A DNA stretch of 43,982 nt from Pseudomonas sp. P7548 (GCF_013386585.1 NZ_JACARO010000123.1:1-43982), one strand, 5' to 3'. Counted from the stretch's first letter, positions 9,137 to 18,068 are shown. The notes: generated by a model from the sequence alone, not told the origin. A program made the numbers and translations.

Positions 9137-9170
9137 CAGGAGTCTCCATGAATCAGGGGTAAGGGGTGAG

Positions 9171-11627
9171 TCACAAACACCGCACGGTGGTGGCGACGTT
9201 GGTGACGACGTCTTCGTCGGGCAGCGTTGCCAACGCGCAGCTGTGGCTGTCATCCCAGCGCGCCACCAGCTCGGCGCCGGTCTTGGCACCCAGCAGGTAA
9301 GTCACCCCTGCCTCGCCGACGATGCCTACTTCCTTATGGCTGTGTTTGTCCTGGACCGAAGCTCCGAAAGGCACCGGCTGGCCGTCTGGCCGGATCAACT
9401 CGATAAAGGCGTTATGGCCCTGGGCGGCGGCAAAGCTGACGTAGCCGATGGCGCCCTCGGTCAACGCCAGGCGCTGGATCGGGTTGCTCACTTCGGTGCG
9501 CAGCGGCAGCTTCTCCAGGTTGACCCGTGCTTCGTAGGCTTGGAACGACGGCAAGCCGTCCATCACCGCATAGCCCTGGCTGTTGGTGCGCGCCCGGCCG
9601 GTGAAGGTCACGTCCGGCACGCCGTCGGTGGACACCAGCAAACGCGTGTCGCCGTTGGAACCATTGCCATGGGCCGCCACGCCGTAACGGGTCGCCACCA
9701 GCGAGCTGTCGAACTCGCCGGTGAGCGAGCGGTAGGTGCTGCCGTCGGTGGTGGCCGAGGCGTTGGCCCGGTAGGTCGCGGCACGTTGGCCGACGTAGGC
9801 GTTGACGTACTTGTTGTCACCCATGCCGCCGTACACCTGGTAGTTCATGCCGTCACCGTCGTCATAGCTGTAGCCGACGTTGGTCGAAGACGCGCCAGCG
9901 CTTGAACGCTGCACGTTGCTCGACATGATCGCGTTGCCCCCCAGCGGCACGCTCACGCCGAGGTAGAGCTGTGCGTCGCTGTGTTGCGCGTTCTTGGTCT
10001 GGTACGCCGACAAGTTCAAGTTGATGTTCTTGACGTTGCCCAGGGTGAAGCTGCGCGCCAGGGTCAGGCCGAACCGGTCGGACGGCGCGGCGTCCCAAAA
10101 CGTCGAATGGTCGAAAGATAAGCTGGTCGACAGCCAGGCGAAGCGCTTGGCGAGCATCACCGAATAGCGTTGCTTGCCCGAGTTCAAGGCGTAGGAGTCC
10201 GGGTCGCCGACAAACTGCGAAAAGTTGGTGAAGGTGCGGTCGGAAAAGCGATAGCCGAGAAAGCGCAGGTCAGTGCCGATGGCATCGAAATGCTTGGAAT
10301 AGTTGATGCGGTAGGAGTTGCCCACCGCCGTCTCACCGGTCCAGCGCAATTTGGCGCGCGACGTGGTGACGTCTGCCGACACCGCGCCGAACACTCCCAG
10401 GTCGCGGCCCACGCCCACGGCGCTGGACACGTAGTCGGTGGCCGCCAGCATGCCGCCGTACAGCGTCCAGTCACGGGACAAACCGTAGGCCAGTTCGGAG
10501 GCGACAAAGCTCGGTTCAGTGCCGCCCCTGCCTGTCAGGCGTGGCTGGCCCGCCGAGAGTTTGTAGCGCAACTCGCCTTCGCGGGCGAGGAACGGCACGG
10601 CGGCGGTGGTGACGGTAAATTTCTGCTCGGTGCCGTCTTCTTCGCGCACGGTCACATCCAGCGTGCCTTGCACGCTGCTGTTGATGTCCTGGAGGCTGAA
10701 TGCACCCGGGGTCACCGTGGTGGAATACAGCACGCGGCCTTGCTGCGACACGGTCACCGTGGCGTTGGTGCGCGCCAGGCCGCTGATCAGCGGCGCGTAA
10801 CCGCGCAGGTTCGGCGGCAGCATGCGGTCGTCACTGCTCAGGCTCGCGCCGCGCAGGGCGAAGGTGTCGAATACGTCGGAGTTCAGGTAGTCCTCGCCCA
10901 CCGACAGTTTCGAGCGGATCGACGGCAGCGCCCGGTAGGCATACAGCCGGTTCAGTTGGAACGCCTGGCCATTGTTGCCGCCGCCCTGGTTACCGGTGAC
11001 TTGCTGGGCCTGGTAATCGGCACGCAGCCGCCAGGCATCAACATTCAGGCCTGCCGTGCCGTAGCTCTGCAACGAGGTGGAGTCGCCGCTGGACGCCGAG
11101 CCTGTGGTCTGGCGGCTATTGGCGATGACCCGGTAATCGAGCAATGCGCCGTCGAGCCCTTCGCTCCAGGCGGCCGGTGGAATGTAGCTGGGGTCGTCAT
11201 ATTCGAATGACGCCTGCGGCAGGCTGATCAACAGGCGCCCCAGGTTCTGGGCGTAAGTGACGCTGGCGTTTTCGATCACGCTCAGGTCGACACATTGACC
11301 ATCGGCAATGCGTGGCAGGCGCTTGTACAGGTCGGGCTTGAGCCCGAAGGTTTCGACCAGCGATGGCGGCAAACAGGCATAACTCTGTTGCGGTTGATCG
11401 CCGCTTTTGAATGCTATGGAGCGTGTTCCGAAATAACGTTGATTAACCACGATATCCAATACGTAGTTGCCCGGTACGGTGTAATGCGCATGGGTGAATT
11501 GTCCGAGGCTGACGCCGTCATGACCGTCAATATTTAAAAACTCGGTATTAAACTCCAGCGCATAGGTATAACCCGCGCAAGGCAGTAATACGCAAGACAG
11601 CATAAGTGTGCGGCAGTACACGGGCAT
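9171..11627 (-). CDS. Fimbrial outer-membrane usher (system A)
   Basis: FimD/PapC-type usher of 818 residues that forms the 24-strand outer-membrane pore through which pilus subunits are polymerised. Signal peptide to about AGYTYA-LEFN. The N-terminal chaperone-binding domain follows (FNTEFLNIDGHDGVSLGQF). The barrel and plug carry family motifs such as LPPNLRGYAPLISGLA and GAFSLQDIN. The C-terminal domains end with a conserved Cys pair (HSCALATLPDEDVV and VRCL). The start is ATG 11627 with AAGGG very close by; M9 (11603) is a less likely alternative. It is separated from its pilin by a terminator and a REPIN, and precedes the chaperone gene, an unusual pilin-usher-chaperone-tip order. Confidence 0.94.
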   Translation of the reverse strand: MPVYCRTLMLSCVLLPCAGYTYALEFNTEFLNIDGHDGVSLGQFTHAHYTVPGNYVLDIVVNQRYFGTRSIAFKSGDQPQQSYACLPPSLVETFGLKPDLYKRLPRIADGQCVDLSVIENASVTYAQNLGRLLISLPQASFEYDDPSYIPPAAWSEGLDGALLDYRVIANSRQTTGSASSGDSTSLQSYGTAGLNVDAWRLRADYQAQQVTGNQGGGNNGQAFQLNRLYAYRALPSIRSKLSVGEDYLNSDVFDTFALRGASLSSDDRMLPPNLRGYAPLISGLARTNATVTVSQQGRVLYSTTVTPGAFSLQDINSSVQGTLDVTVREEDGTEQKFTVTTAAVPFLAREGELRYKLSAGQPRLTGRGGTEPSFVASELAYGLSRDWTLYGGMLAATDYVSSAVGVGRDLGVFGAVSADVTTSRAKLRWTGETAVGNSYRINYSKHFDAIGTDLRFLGYRFSDRTFTNFSQFVGDPDSYALNSGKQRYSVMLAKRFAWLSTSLSFDHSTFWDAAPSDRFGLTLARSFTLGNVKNINLNLSAYQTKNAQHSDAQLYLGVSVPLGGNAIMSSNVQRSSAGASSTNVGYSYDDGDGMNYQVYGGMGDNKYVNAYVGQRAATYRANASATTDGSTYRSLTGEFDSSLVATRYGVAAHGNGSNGDTRLLVSTDGVPDVTFTGRARTNSQGYAVMDGLPSFQAYEARVNLEKLPLRTEVSNPIQRLALTEGAIGYVSFAAAQGHNAFIELIRPDGQPVPFGASVQDKHSHKEVGIVGEAGVTYLLGAKTGAELVARWDDSHSCALATLPDEDVVTNVATTVRCL

Positions 11628-11657
11628 TACCCTTTTATCAGCACCGGATCAGACAAT

Positions 11658-11677
11658 AAAAAAGGGGCTTGCGCCCC
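11658..11677 (-). terminator. Intrinsic terminator after pilin A, before usher A
   Basis: On the minus strand GGGGC-GCAA-GCCCC (11677-11664) is followed by six T residues (11663-11658). It lies 31 bases upstream of the usher start and downstream of the major pilin. It should cut most pilin transcripts while letting a fraction continue into usher-chaperone-tip, giving the usual excess of pilin. Confidence 0.75.
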
Positions 11678-11717
11678 AAAGTGTTACAACACCAACAACG
11701 AACACCGATAGACAAAA

Positions 11718-11828
11718 CTTGTAGTGAGCGGGCTTGCCCCGCGCCGCGCCGGACCAGCCATCTCATTCCAACTGGAGACACTCAGGGCCCGGGCTGCTGC
11801 GGCGCGGGGCGAGCCCGCTCACTACAAG
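11718..11828. repeat. REPIN with near-perfect 30-bp arms
   Basis: The left arm begins CTTGTAGTGAGCGGGCTTGC at 11718 and the right arm ends GCCCGCTCACTACAAG at 11828. The two 30-base arms are inverted copies differing at one base (T against C). The spacer of about 50 bp is unrelated to the spacers of the other REPINs here. It lies in the transcribed gap between pilin A and usher A and would fold into a long hairpin in the message. Confidence 0.85.
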
Positions 11829-11856
11829 ATCAAGGACGAACTCACCCGCGCACGTA

Positions 11857-12390
11857 TCAGTTGTAGGCGACGGTGAAGTTGGCAACGCTGTCGGCTTCAC
11901 CGGTGGTGACGGAAGCCGCGGTGGCTTCGTACATCGCAGCGAAGGTGACGGTGTTGTTGCCGTCTTGCAGCACCACCGGTGCGACTTGCTCAGTGCCGTT
12001 ATCCAGCATTTCGCCAGCGCTGGCCTGCAGGCGGATGCCGACGTTCTGGGCCAGACCGGTGGTGGCGAACAGGCCCGGAACCACGGGGTCTTGCACGCCG
12101 CTGAAGGTGAAGCGGGCGTTCTTCTGGGTGGAGGTGTCGCACTCGGTCAGGACGATGTCGAACTTGGTCGGCGTCGAACGATCACCAATGGCCTTGAACT
12201 GGTTCGACGGCACTTGGCCCAGGGACACGGTCTGGTCCAGAGAGTTGGCATCGATACCGCAAGCGCCGGAAACGATTTCACCAATGAAGCGCACAGTGCC
12301 CGGATTGCCGGTGGCAGGCGTCGCAGCGTTGGCGAACGAAGCAAGACCCATAACAACAGTAGCGGCGGTAACAGCGACAAGCTTTTTCAT
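11857..12390 (-). CDS. Major fimbrial subunit, type-1-like pilin (system A)
   Basis: Pilin of 177 residues. Signal peptide MKKLVAVTAATVVMGLASFANA, then a mature domain with the invariant disulfide pair (SGACGID and LTECDTS), the GTVRFIGEIV opening strand and the C-terminal strand ending FTVAYN, as required for donor-strand exchange. The start is ATG 12390 with AAGAG upstream; longer in-frame extensions have no signal peptide. It is the first gene of system A and has its own promoter region with a copy of the palindrome described at 12627-12662. Confidence 0.93.
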   Translation of the reverse strand: MKKLVAVTAATVVMGLASFANAATPATGNPGTVRFIGEIVSGACGIDANSLDQTVSLGQVPSNQFKAIGDRSTPTKFDIVLTECDTSTQKNARFTFSGVQDPVVPGLFATTGLAQNVGIRLQASAGEMLDNGTEQVAPVVLQDGNNTVTFAAMYEATAASVTTGEADSVANFTVAYN

Positions 12391-12695
12391 GAGTACAACT
12401 CTTGGATTATTAATAGTGGGTTGCGCAAAGACGCTGAATCCTGAATACACAACAATGCGGCACGACAAGTTCCCCCACCAAACAACGTTCATCCGTTAAA
12501 ACAACTCAAGCATCGACTTGAGTGTTCTCGTTGTTCAGTCAAGTGCAGCCAACATCATTGTTATTCAACAACTTCAACCATCTTTGGTGCGGGGCAAATA
12601 ATGCGATGTATACCTGAGCCGAAATGTAAGCCCGTTCCGTCCAGGCTGTAGGAATTTTCCCCGCAGCTTCCCTCACAGATTTGTCCTATTGCACC
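12391..12695 (-). promoter_or_regulatory. Pilin A promoter/leader region with inverted repeat
   Basis: A 305-bp gap, AT-richer than the genes, between pilin A and the stop of usher B. It contains the palindromic site at 12627-12662 and a separate perfect inverted repeat, ACTCAAG-6 bp-CTTGAGT (12504-12523), about 115-135 bp upstream of the pilin start. That repeat could be a second operator or an mRNA hairpin. No gene is seen. Confidence 0.5.
12627..12662 (-). promoter_or_regulatory. Palindromic operator pair upstream of pilin A
   Basis: Primary copy TAGGAATTTTCCCC at 12649-12662 matches 11 of 14 positions of the consensus TAGGAAATTTCCTA found at four other promoters in this cluster. A weak copy (TAAGCCCGTTCCGT, 7 of 14) starts exactly 22 bp nearer the gene. 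It is the most degenerate and most distant member of the set, about 260 bp from the pilin start. Confidence 0.5.
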
Positions 12696-15206
12696 TCATG
12701 GCGCCGCACAGGTGGCCGCCATCACACGGTAGCCATCCACCGGTTCGGTCTTGCTGATATCCAGTTCGAACGTGCAACGTTGCGCGGCTTTTTCGCCCCA
12801 CTTCATGCTGAACCGGGTGCCTTCGCCCACCGCCATCAACACCTGCCCGGCCTGTCCGACCACGCCGACACTCAAGCCCTTGGCATCCAGCACCGAAGTG
12901 CCGAACGGTGGCAAGCCGCCGTCGGCGAGGCGCACCGTGGCCACGACTTTCTCCGAACGGCTGGCGGCGAATGTCGCCTTGACCACGGCACCGCGACGCG
13001 GCACCACGTTGGTCACGCCGTCCTCGATGTCCACCTGGCTGTCCAGTTCGCTGGTGTCCAGCGCCACGCGGTTCTTGCGATACGGCATCACATAGGGCAC
13101 CAGCGCGTAGCCCTTCTTGTTGGTCAAGGTGCCAGGGGCATTGAGCACCCCCACGTTCGGCGTGTCCTTGACCTCCACCAGGGCCACGGTTTCGCCCAGG
13201 CTTTGCCCGAACTCCACGCCGTCGCCGTGGGCCAACACCGAACCTGCGGCACTCACCGACGTCTGGCGGTAACCACTGCCAACGCTGACACCCGCGCCCA
13301 GCTGAGCAAACGGCGCACGGTAGCCGACCAGGGCCGAGCCGTTATTGCCGGCGTTGTCCGAGCGGTTGGCGTTGACGTTGTAAGTCATCTCGCCATCGCG
13401 CCCACTGAGGCCCGCGCGCTGGTCCAGGCTGCCGTCGGTGTTGCGCGTGACGGCATAGGTGGCGGTGCTGCGGGTCTGGCCGATCGGCATCGACACGGTC
13501 AACACCACCTGATTGTTCTGGCCGAAGTTGTCGGTCAGGGTCTTGCTGGCATAGGCGCCATAGGTCACGCCCTTGTACTGGCTGCTGAAACCCAGTTGCA
13601 TCTGCTTGTCCTGGCGCGATGAGCCCCAGTAGTTCTGCTGGCTCATGTTCAGGTAGAACGAACCGGCACTCCCCAGCGCCTGGTTGATGCTCGCCTCGAC
13701 CTTGGAGCGGCGGGACAGGTTGTAGTAGCTGTCGGGCTCTTGCAGGCGCACGGCCTCGTCGAAGTCCCGGTAGCCTTCGGTGGAATAGCGATAGCCGGCA
13801 AAACGCACCGAGGTGCCTGTCTCGAAGGCCTTGCCGTAGCGCACGCTGACACTCTGGCCATTCTGTTTGCCTGCCGGGTTACCGGACGCCTGCGGCACCT
13901 CGGTCTTGGCTGCCGTCACGTCCATCGACACCGCACCCAGGCTGCCCAGGCTCTTGCCCATGCCGACCAGGCCGGCGTTGTAGAAATTAGCGCCGAGCAG
14001 GCCCCCGTACAGCGTCAGGTCGAACGGCAAGCCGTAGGCCAGCGAGGCCTGGGCGAACGAAGGACGCTGGCCGCCGTCGACGGCGTTGTACTCGCCGACG
14101 GTCATGCTGTAGCGCCAGGTCTTCTCGCGCAGCATGTTGCCCAGGGTCGCGTAAGGCTGGGTGAAACGTCGTTCGCGGCCGTCGGCCTCGGTAATCACGA
14201 TTTCCAGGTCACCGCTGCCGGAGGCGGCGTTGAGGTCATCGATCTCGAACGCGCCTGGCGCCACATAGGTGGTGTACAGCGAGTAGCCGTTCTGGCGCAC
14301 TTCGACCTTGGCCTGGGTTTCAGCGATACCGCGGATGATCGGCGCATAGCCCTGCATCGAGTCCGGCAACATGCCCATGTCCGAGGCCAACTGCACACCG
14401 CGAAACGGAATGCTGTCGAACACATCGCCCGGCGTGAAGCTTTCGCCCACGGTCAGCGTGCCTTTCATGGCCGTCACGTCCCGCTGTGCGTAGGTGTTGC
14501 TGCGCTGCCAATCCTGCTTGCCCTCCTCGTCCTGGCGGAACGACGAACTGGTGCGAAAGCGCCAGTCGCCCAGGTTGAAACCGCCATTGCTGTAGAGGTT
14601 GTATTGCGTACCGCTGCCCCGCGCGTCGGACTGGGTCTGGGCTGCCGAGAACTGATAGTTGAGCATCGCAGCGTTGATCCCGTTGTCCCACTCCTGCGGC
14701 GCCACGTAGCCGGCCGCGTCACGGCGCAGGGCGATCTGCGGCACGCTGATGTCGAGGGCCAGGTGGTTGGCGTCGAAGCTGACCGCAGCGCCGTCCACCA
14801 GCGCCGCGAGGTCGATGCACTCGGGCAGGGTTTCGCCGGGCACCTGGAAGGCATCCAGCTTGACCCCCAGCTCAGTGAGAAACGCTGCCGACAGGCACGC
14901 GCGCACTTCACCGGTTTTTTCGTCCTGGGTGAAGGTCATGTCGCGGCGATCAAAAAAGCTCTGGTTCAGGCGAATGAGCACCGGGTAGGTGCCAGGGCCG
15001 AGGCTGCCGCTGTTGGCAATCGCGTTCAGGTCCAGGTTCGGCCCGGCATCGGTGCCGCCAAAGGATTGCATGAAGCTTGAGTCAAACTTCACCGCGTCAT
15101 CGGCCTGTGCCACACCGGCCATCAACGCAGCCAGGATGGCGGCGGACAGGCGCAGCGGGGCAAACGGCAGTGAAGACCAGTCGAGGTTCAGGGCATCGAT
15201 TCGCAT
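12696..15206 (-). CDS. Fimbrial outer-membrane usher (system B)
   Basis: Usher of 836 residues, related to but clearly different from usher A. After a long N terminus and hydrophobic stretch (APLRLSAAILAALMAGVAQA-DDAV) come the N-terminal domain (FDSSFMQSFGGTDAGPNLDL), barrel motifs LPDSMQGYAPIIRGIAET and GAFEIDDLNAASGSGDLEI, and C-terminal domains ending in a Cys pair (RCTFELDI and ATCAAP). The start is ATG 15206; the in-frame TTG at 15248 would lie inside the hairpin at 15231-15251. No clear Shine-Dalgarno sequence precedes 15206, so the exact start is uncertain. It is third in the pilin-chaperone-usher order of system B. Confidence 0.92.
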   Translation of the reverse strand: MRIDALNLDWSSLPFAPLRLSAAILAALMAGVAQADDAVKFDSSFMQSFGGTDAGPNLDLNAIANSGSLGPGTYPVLIRLNQSFFDRRDMTFTQDEKTGEVRACLSAAFLTELGVKLDAFQVPGETLPECIDLAALVDGAAVSFDANHLALDISVPQIALRRDAAGYVAPQEWDNGINAAMLNYQFSAAQTQSDARGSGTQYNLYSNGGFNLGDWRFRTSSSFRQDEEGKQDWQRSNTYAQRDVTAMKGTLTVGESFTPGDVFDSIPFRGVQLASDMGMLPDSMQGYAPIIRGIAETQAKVEVRQNGYSLYTTYVAPGAFEIDDLNAASGSGDLEIVITEADGRERRFTQPYATLGNMLREKTWRYSMTVGEYNAVDGGQRPSFAQASLAYGLPFDLTLYGGLLGANFYNAGLVGMGKSLGSLGAVSMDVTAAKTEVPQASGNPAGKQNGQSVSVRYGKAFETGTSVRFAGYRYSTEGYRDFDEAVRLQEPDSYYNLSRRSKVEASINQALGSAGSFYLNMSQQNYWGSSRQDKQMQLGFSSQYKGVTYGAYASKTLTDNFGQNNQVVLTVSMPIGQTRSTATYAVTRNTDGSLDQRAGLSGRDGEMTYNVNANRSDNAGNNGSALVGYRAPFAQLGAGVSVGSGYRQTSVSAAGSVLAHGDGVEFGQSLGETVALVEVKDTPNVGVLNAPGTLTNKKGYALVPYVMPYRKNRVALDTSELDSQVDIEDGVTNVVPRRGAVVKATFAASRSEKVVATVRLADGGLPPFGTSVLDAKGLSVGVVGQAGQVLMAVGEGTRFSMKWGEKAAQRCTFELDISKTEPVDGYRVMAATCAAP

Positions 15207-15230
15207 GACAATACTCAATGGGCCGCCATC

Positions 15231-15251
15231 ACGTTGCCGCGTGGGCAACGT
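15231..15251 (-). other. Intercistronic hairpin between chaperone B and usher B
   Basis: Perfect 8-bp inverted repeat, ACGTTGCC and GGCAACGT with a five-base loop, 25 bp upstream of the usher start. There is no T tract, so it is not a classical terminator. It may slow transcription, mark an RNase cut or stabilise the upstream pilin-chaperone message. Confidence 0.55.
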
Positions 15252-15284
15252 GGGAGCACCTTCGCAAGGACAAGAAAAGTGGGA

Positions 15285-16025
15285 TCAGGGCGTGCTGGTC
15301 AGCGCGACTTTGGTCGGTTCGCTGTAGCCGCCGTAGTCATTGATGGCGGAAAACATCACCTCGCCGCCGCGGCCACTGAAGCCGGGCAAGGCATAACGCT
15401 GGCTGCTCATCGGCGCGACCATCTTCGGCTCTTCGACCTCCACGGTTTGTGCACCCGCCAACACCTTCACGCCGATGAAGGAGACGTGAAACGCCGACGG
15501 GTTGTTGACCACCAGCACCGTCTTGCCCTGCTCCTGCGCGAGGCTCCAGCGCAGTTGCGGCAACGCGTCCAGCGGGTTGCCCTTGAGGCCGGCCGGGCGA
15601 TAGAACAGCTTGATGCGGGTACGCATGGCGATCTTCAGGGTGTTCTCGTCGGCCTTGCCGGCCACCGGGATTTCCTGAGCGTTGAAGTAGAACACCGACT
15701 CGCGGTCTTCCGGCAGCGCGCCCGGGACTTTCTGGATGCGCACCATCTGCTCTTTGCGCGGGTCCAGGCGAAACAGGGGCGGCGTGGCCACGAAGGGGGT
15801 AGCGCTGGTGTTGTCGTCAGCCTCGGTGTTGATCCAGGTCTGCACCGCATAGGGCTGTGTGGTGGTGTTGCCGACGCTGATGGACGCATCGCGCTTGCTG
15901 CCGTCGAACACGATACGCGTGCCGCCGAGCATCACACCGGCCTGGCTTGCGGTGCCAACCAGCGTCGTGGCGAGCAGCACGGCCAGCATCGCTGTGGCTT
16001 TGAATGGGGTCGCAAAACGTTTCAT
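15285..16025 (-). CDS. Periplasmic fimbrial chaperone (system B)
   Basis: PapD-type chaperone of 246 residues, FGS class. Signal peptide to about TASQA-GVML. The cleft residues are visible as the Arg in GGTRIVFDG and the Lys in RTRIKLFYRP, and the G1 strand region is RESVFYFNAQEIPV. The start is taken as ATG 16025: AGAGG lies nine bases upstream of it but directly touches the alternative ATG at 16034. It lies between pilin B and usher B and should serve that system. The two chaperones in the window are clearly diverged, so cross-use by both ushers is not assumed. Confidence 0.92.
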   Translation of the reverse strand: MKRFATPFKATAMLAVLLATTLVGTASQAGVMLGGTRIVFDGSKRDASISVGNTTTQPYAVQTWINTEADDNTSATPFVATPPLFRLDPRKEQMVRIQKVPGALPEDRESVFYFNAQEIPVAGKADENTLKIAMRTRIKLFYRPAGLKGNPLDALPQLRWSLAQEQGKTVLVVNNPSAFHVSFIGVKVLAGAQTVEVEEPKMVAPMSSQRYALPGFSGRGGEVMFSAINDYGGYSEPTKVALTSTP

Positions 16026-16079
16026 ATCGGTCATCCTCTTGGCGCCCCAACCCGGCTGGGCTGGGGCGTGTCACAGGGC

Positions 16080-16628
16080 TTACTGGTAGTCGACGGTGAA
16101 CGCGGCCTTGGCGTTGGCCGGGCCCGAGGTCGCAGCACCGGTGGCGATGTAGTTGGCGGTGAAGCGCAACGGTTGGGTCAGGTCCAGGTACGGCGAGGAC
16201 TCCAGGCCCAGCTGCACGTCCTTGCCGGTGGCGTCCTTGATCTGTACGGCGACGTTGGTGGCCACACCCGGATCTGGGGTCAGGCCGATCCACTGGCCGC
16301 TGGCGCCGGCGTTGCCGCTCAGGGACAAGAACTTGACCACGGCTTTCTTGCCGCTGACGCTGCAGCCGGGCGCGGTGGTGTCGATGGTCAGGGTGAACGC
16401 ACCGCCACCGGCGACTGCACCGGCGGTGGCCAGGGAGGTGGCCGGGACGCTGCCCAGGGTCACGTCACCTGCGCCGGCCGCACCGTTGAGGTCCGCCACC
16501 ACCACCGGGCACGTGTTGTCGGTGACGCTGCCGATGAAGTTGATTTCGCCATCAGCGGCCATGGCCGCTTGCGATGCACCGCCCAGAACCAGGGCCAGGG
16601 TCAAACCTTTGAGAGCGTACTTTTTCAT
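16080..16628 (-). CDS. Major fimbrial subunit, type-1-like pilin (system B)
   Basis: Pilin of 182 residues with signal peptide MKKYALKGLTLALVLGGASQ then AAMA-ADGEINFIG. The mature domain has the conserved disulfide pair (TDNTCPVVV and APGCSVSG) and a C-terminal donor strand ending AAFTVDYQ. Only about 55 bases separate it from the chaperone. Its promoter region holds two strong copies of the cluster palindrome (16765-16799). It is the first gene of the pilin-chaperone-usher transcript of system B. Confidence 0.93.
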   Translation of the reverse strand: MKKYALKGLTLALVLGGASQAAMAADGEINFIGSVTDNTCPVVVADLNGAAGAGDVTLGSVPATSLATAGAVAGGGAFTLTIDTTAPGCSVSGKKAVVKFLSLSGNAGASGQWIGLTPDPGVATNVAVQIKDATGKDVQLGLESSPYLDLTQPLRFTANYIATGAATSGPANAKAAFTVDYQ

Positions 16629-16764
16629 GATCACATCCACAGTTAAGAGAGGGGGTATCTGTGCACCTGCATCAGGCATCCAGACAAAGCGACGGGGCTA
16701 CCCGACTGCGGGTCAGCGCGTTTCGTCTGGTGTCATTATTGGAAGTTGGAGGGGTACACCTATG

Positions 16765-16799
16765 TAGGAAACGTCCTCGTAGCTGTAGGAAATTTCCCA
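16765..16799 (-). promoter_or_regulatory. Palindromic operator pair upstream of pilin B
   Basis: Distal copy TAGGAAATTTCCCA (16786-16799) matches 13 of 14 positions of TAGGAAATTTCCTA. Proximal copy TAGGAAACGTCCTC (16765-16778) matches 11 of 14. Their starts are 21 bp apart, two helical turns, so bound dimers would line up on one face of the DNA. It is the strongest tandem pair of the five. Confidence 0.7.
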
Positions 16800-16827
16800 C
16801 GAGCAGGCACCCTTCACCGGGCTGTAG

Positions 16828-16869
16828 AAACGCCAACGCCACAGGCGCGATGCACCTGTGGCGTTGGCG
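16828..16869 (-). terminator. Terminator of adhesin B
   Basis: A perfect 15-bp stem (CGCCAACGCCACAGG at 16831-16845 with its complement at 16855-16869) and nine-base loop begins 18 bases after the adhesin B stop. On the minus strand it is followed by TTTCT. The T tract is short, but stem strength and position support a terminator that makes adhesin B monocistronic. Confidence 0.75.
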
Positions 16870-16887
16870 TTGTGGCGCTGGAACACC

Positions 16888-17952
16888 TCAGCGATAGGTC
16901 ACGGAAAAACTCGCGTGGCCATTGGCGGTCCCCGGGGTGGGCGTGGGTCCGTCGGCGGTCTGGATGTAGCGCGCCTTGAGCGGCACCGTGGTGGTGCCGT
17001 TGACGATGCGCGTCAGGCGCACCGGCTGGCCCAGGTTCAGCGGCGTGTCGTTGGCCTGCAGCACCTGGATGGCCACGCCCTGGGCGGTGGAATCACTCGA
17101 CAGGCTCAGGACGCCATTGGCCGCGTCCAGGATGGTCGAGGTCTTGTTACCGTCGACCTGGATATTGGCGTAGTTGCCGTTGAAATAGCCGCTGCCGTTG
17201 TTCGGGTAGTTGCTGCCCGCGATGCACGAGTCCAGCGTGACGGCGAAAGGCTGGGCGGGCGTGGTGGAGTGCTTGCCGTTGAACACACGCTTTTCCCAGG
17301 TGCCCATCGGCACATCGATCTGATTACCCGGCGCAGCCGGCATCGAACAGCCGGCGACCGTCACCGTGGCGGTAAAGGTCAGGTCGAAAATCGGCCCCCG
17401 ATCAGACGTGCCCGTGGCCACCAGTTGATTGATGGTATGGGTGCCCGCCGGGATATCACCGGTCTTGACCAGGGCATAGCGCATCAAGGCCCCGGTCATG
17501 CCGGCGACGGCATAGGAAATATTCATGTTCAGCTCAAACGGAATGAACCGGCTGGGGTTGTCCGCCGACCCTCTCCACTCGGAAGCAAACCCGGTCATGT
17601 AGATGGCCAGGCCGATGCCGGGCACATTGGTTTGCAGCAACGAACTGGCGGGCACCCGCACCACATCCACCGGGACATCGGTGACAACGGGCCCGACCAG
17701 CGTGGTGGCGTAACGGGCCACCAGGCCACACACCAGGCGGTCGTTGAACGGCACCGTGCGAATCGGTGCGTTGTTGTTGAGCGTGGTGCCAATTGGCACA
17801 TCCCGCGGTGCGAACACCGTACCGGCGCCCAGCGTCAGTTGCTTGGGCGTGCCGTTGTTGGAGGCCCAGGTACAGGCCGCCATGGCGGGTGTCGCCGCCA
17901 GCGCCAGGGCGACGGCGGCAAGGCCGCTGGTGAGCATTGAGCGTGCTTTCAT
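16888..17952 (-). CDS. Two-domain fimbrial adhesin B
   Basis: Secreted protein of 354 residues. Signal peptide to about TPAMA-ACTW. The N-terminal domain (about residues 25-200) is adhesin-like, opening ACTWASNNG and containing APRDVPIGTTLNN. The C-terminal pilin domain begins near VAGCSMPAAPGNQIDVPMG, has the second Cys in LDSCIAGSNY and ends HASFSVTYR. It is a close paralogue of the next gene upstream: the C-terminal domains are nearly identical, while the N-terminal domains share only scattered blocks. It has its own operator and terminator, so it can be expressed separately from the pilin operon. The start ATG 17952 has GGGGA nine bases upstream. The ligand is unknown. Confidence 0.82.
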   Translation of the reverse strand: MKARSMLTSGLAAVALALAATPAMAACTWASNNGTPKQLTLGAGTVFAPRDVPIGTTLNNNAPIRTVPFNDRLVCGLVARYATTLVGPVVTDVPVDVVRVPASSLLQTNVPGIGLAIYMTGFASEWRGSADNPSRFIPFELNMNISYAVAGMTGALMRYALVKTGDIPAGTHTINQLVATGTSDRGPIFDLTFTATVTVAGCSMPAAPGNQIDVPMGTWEKRVFNGKHSTTPAQPFAVTLDSCIAGSNYPNNGSGYFNGNYANIQVDGNKTSTILDAANGVLSLSSDSTAQGVAIQVLQANDTPLNLGQPVRLTRIVNGTTTVPLKARYIQTADGPTPTPGTANGHASFSVTYR

Positions 17953-18068
17953 GATTGAAGTCCCCGTAAGAGTAACTGCAGGCATGGACGGTCTTTGGCC
18001 TCACCAGAGGGGTCAGGCACAAGAACCGGGTGAAACCTGATTATCGAAAACAGTCATCGGCCAACCCG

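Noticed and set aside
11718..11828. Repeated GC-rich hairpins considered as a CRISPR array or IS ends.
   Set aside because: There is no regular repeat-spacer pattern, no cas or transposase gene, and the arms match REPIN structure.
11734..12444. Plus-strand open frame overlapping the REPIN and the pilin A gene.
   Set aside because: It is antisense to a clear pilin with a signal peptide and has no ribosome site or domain.
12504..12523. Inverted repeat ACTCAAG/CTTGAGT upstream of pilin A considered as an invertible phase-variation switch.
   Set aside because: The arms are only six bases apart, no recombinase gene is present, and an invertible element would need distant arms around a promoter.
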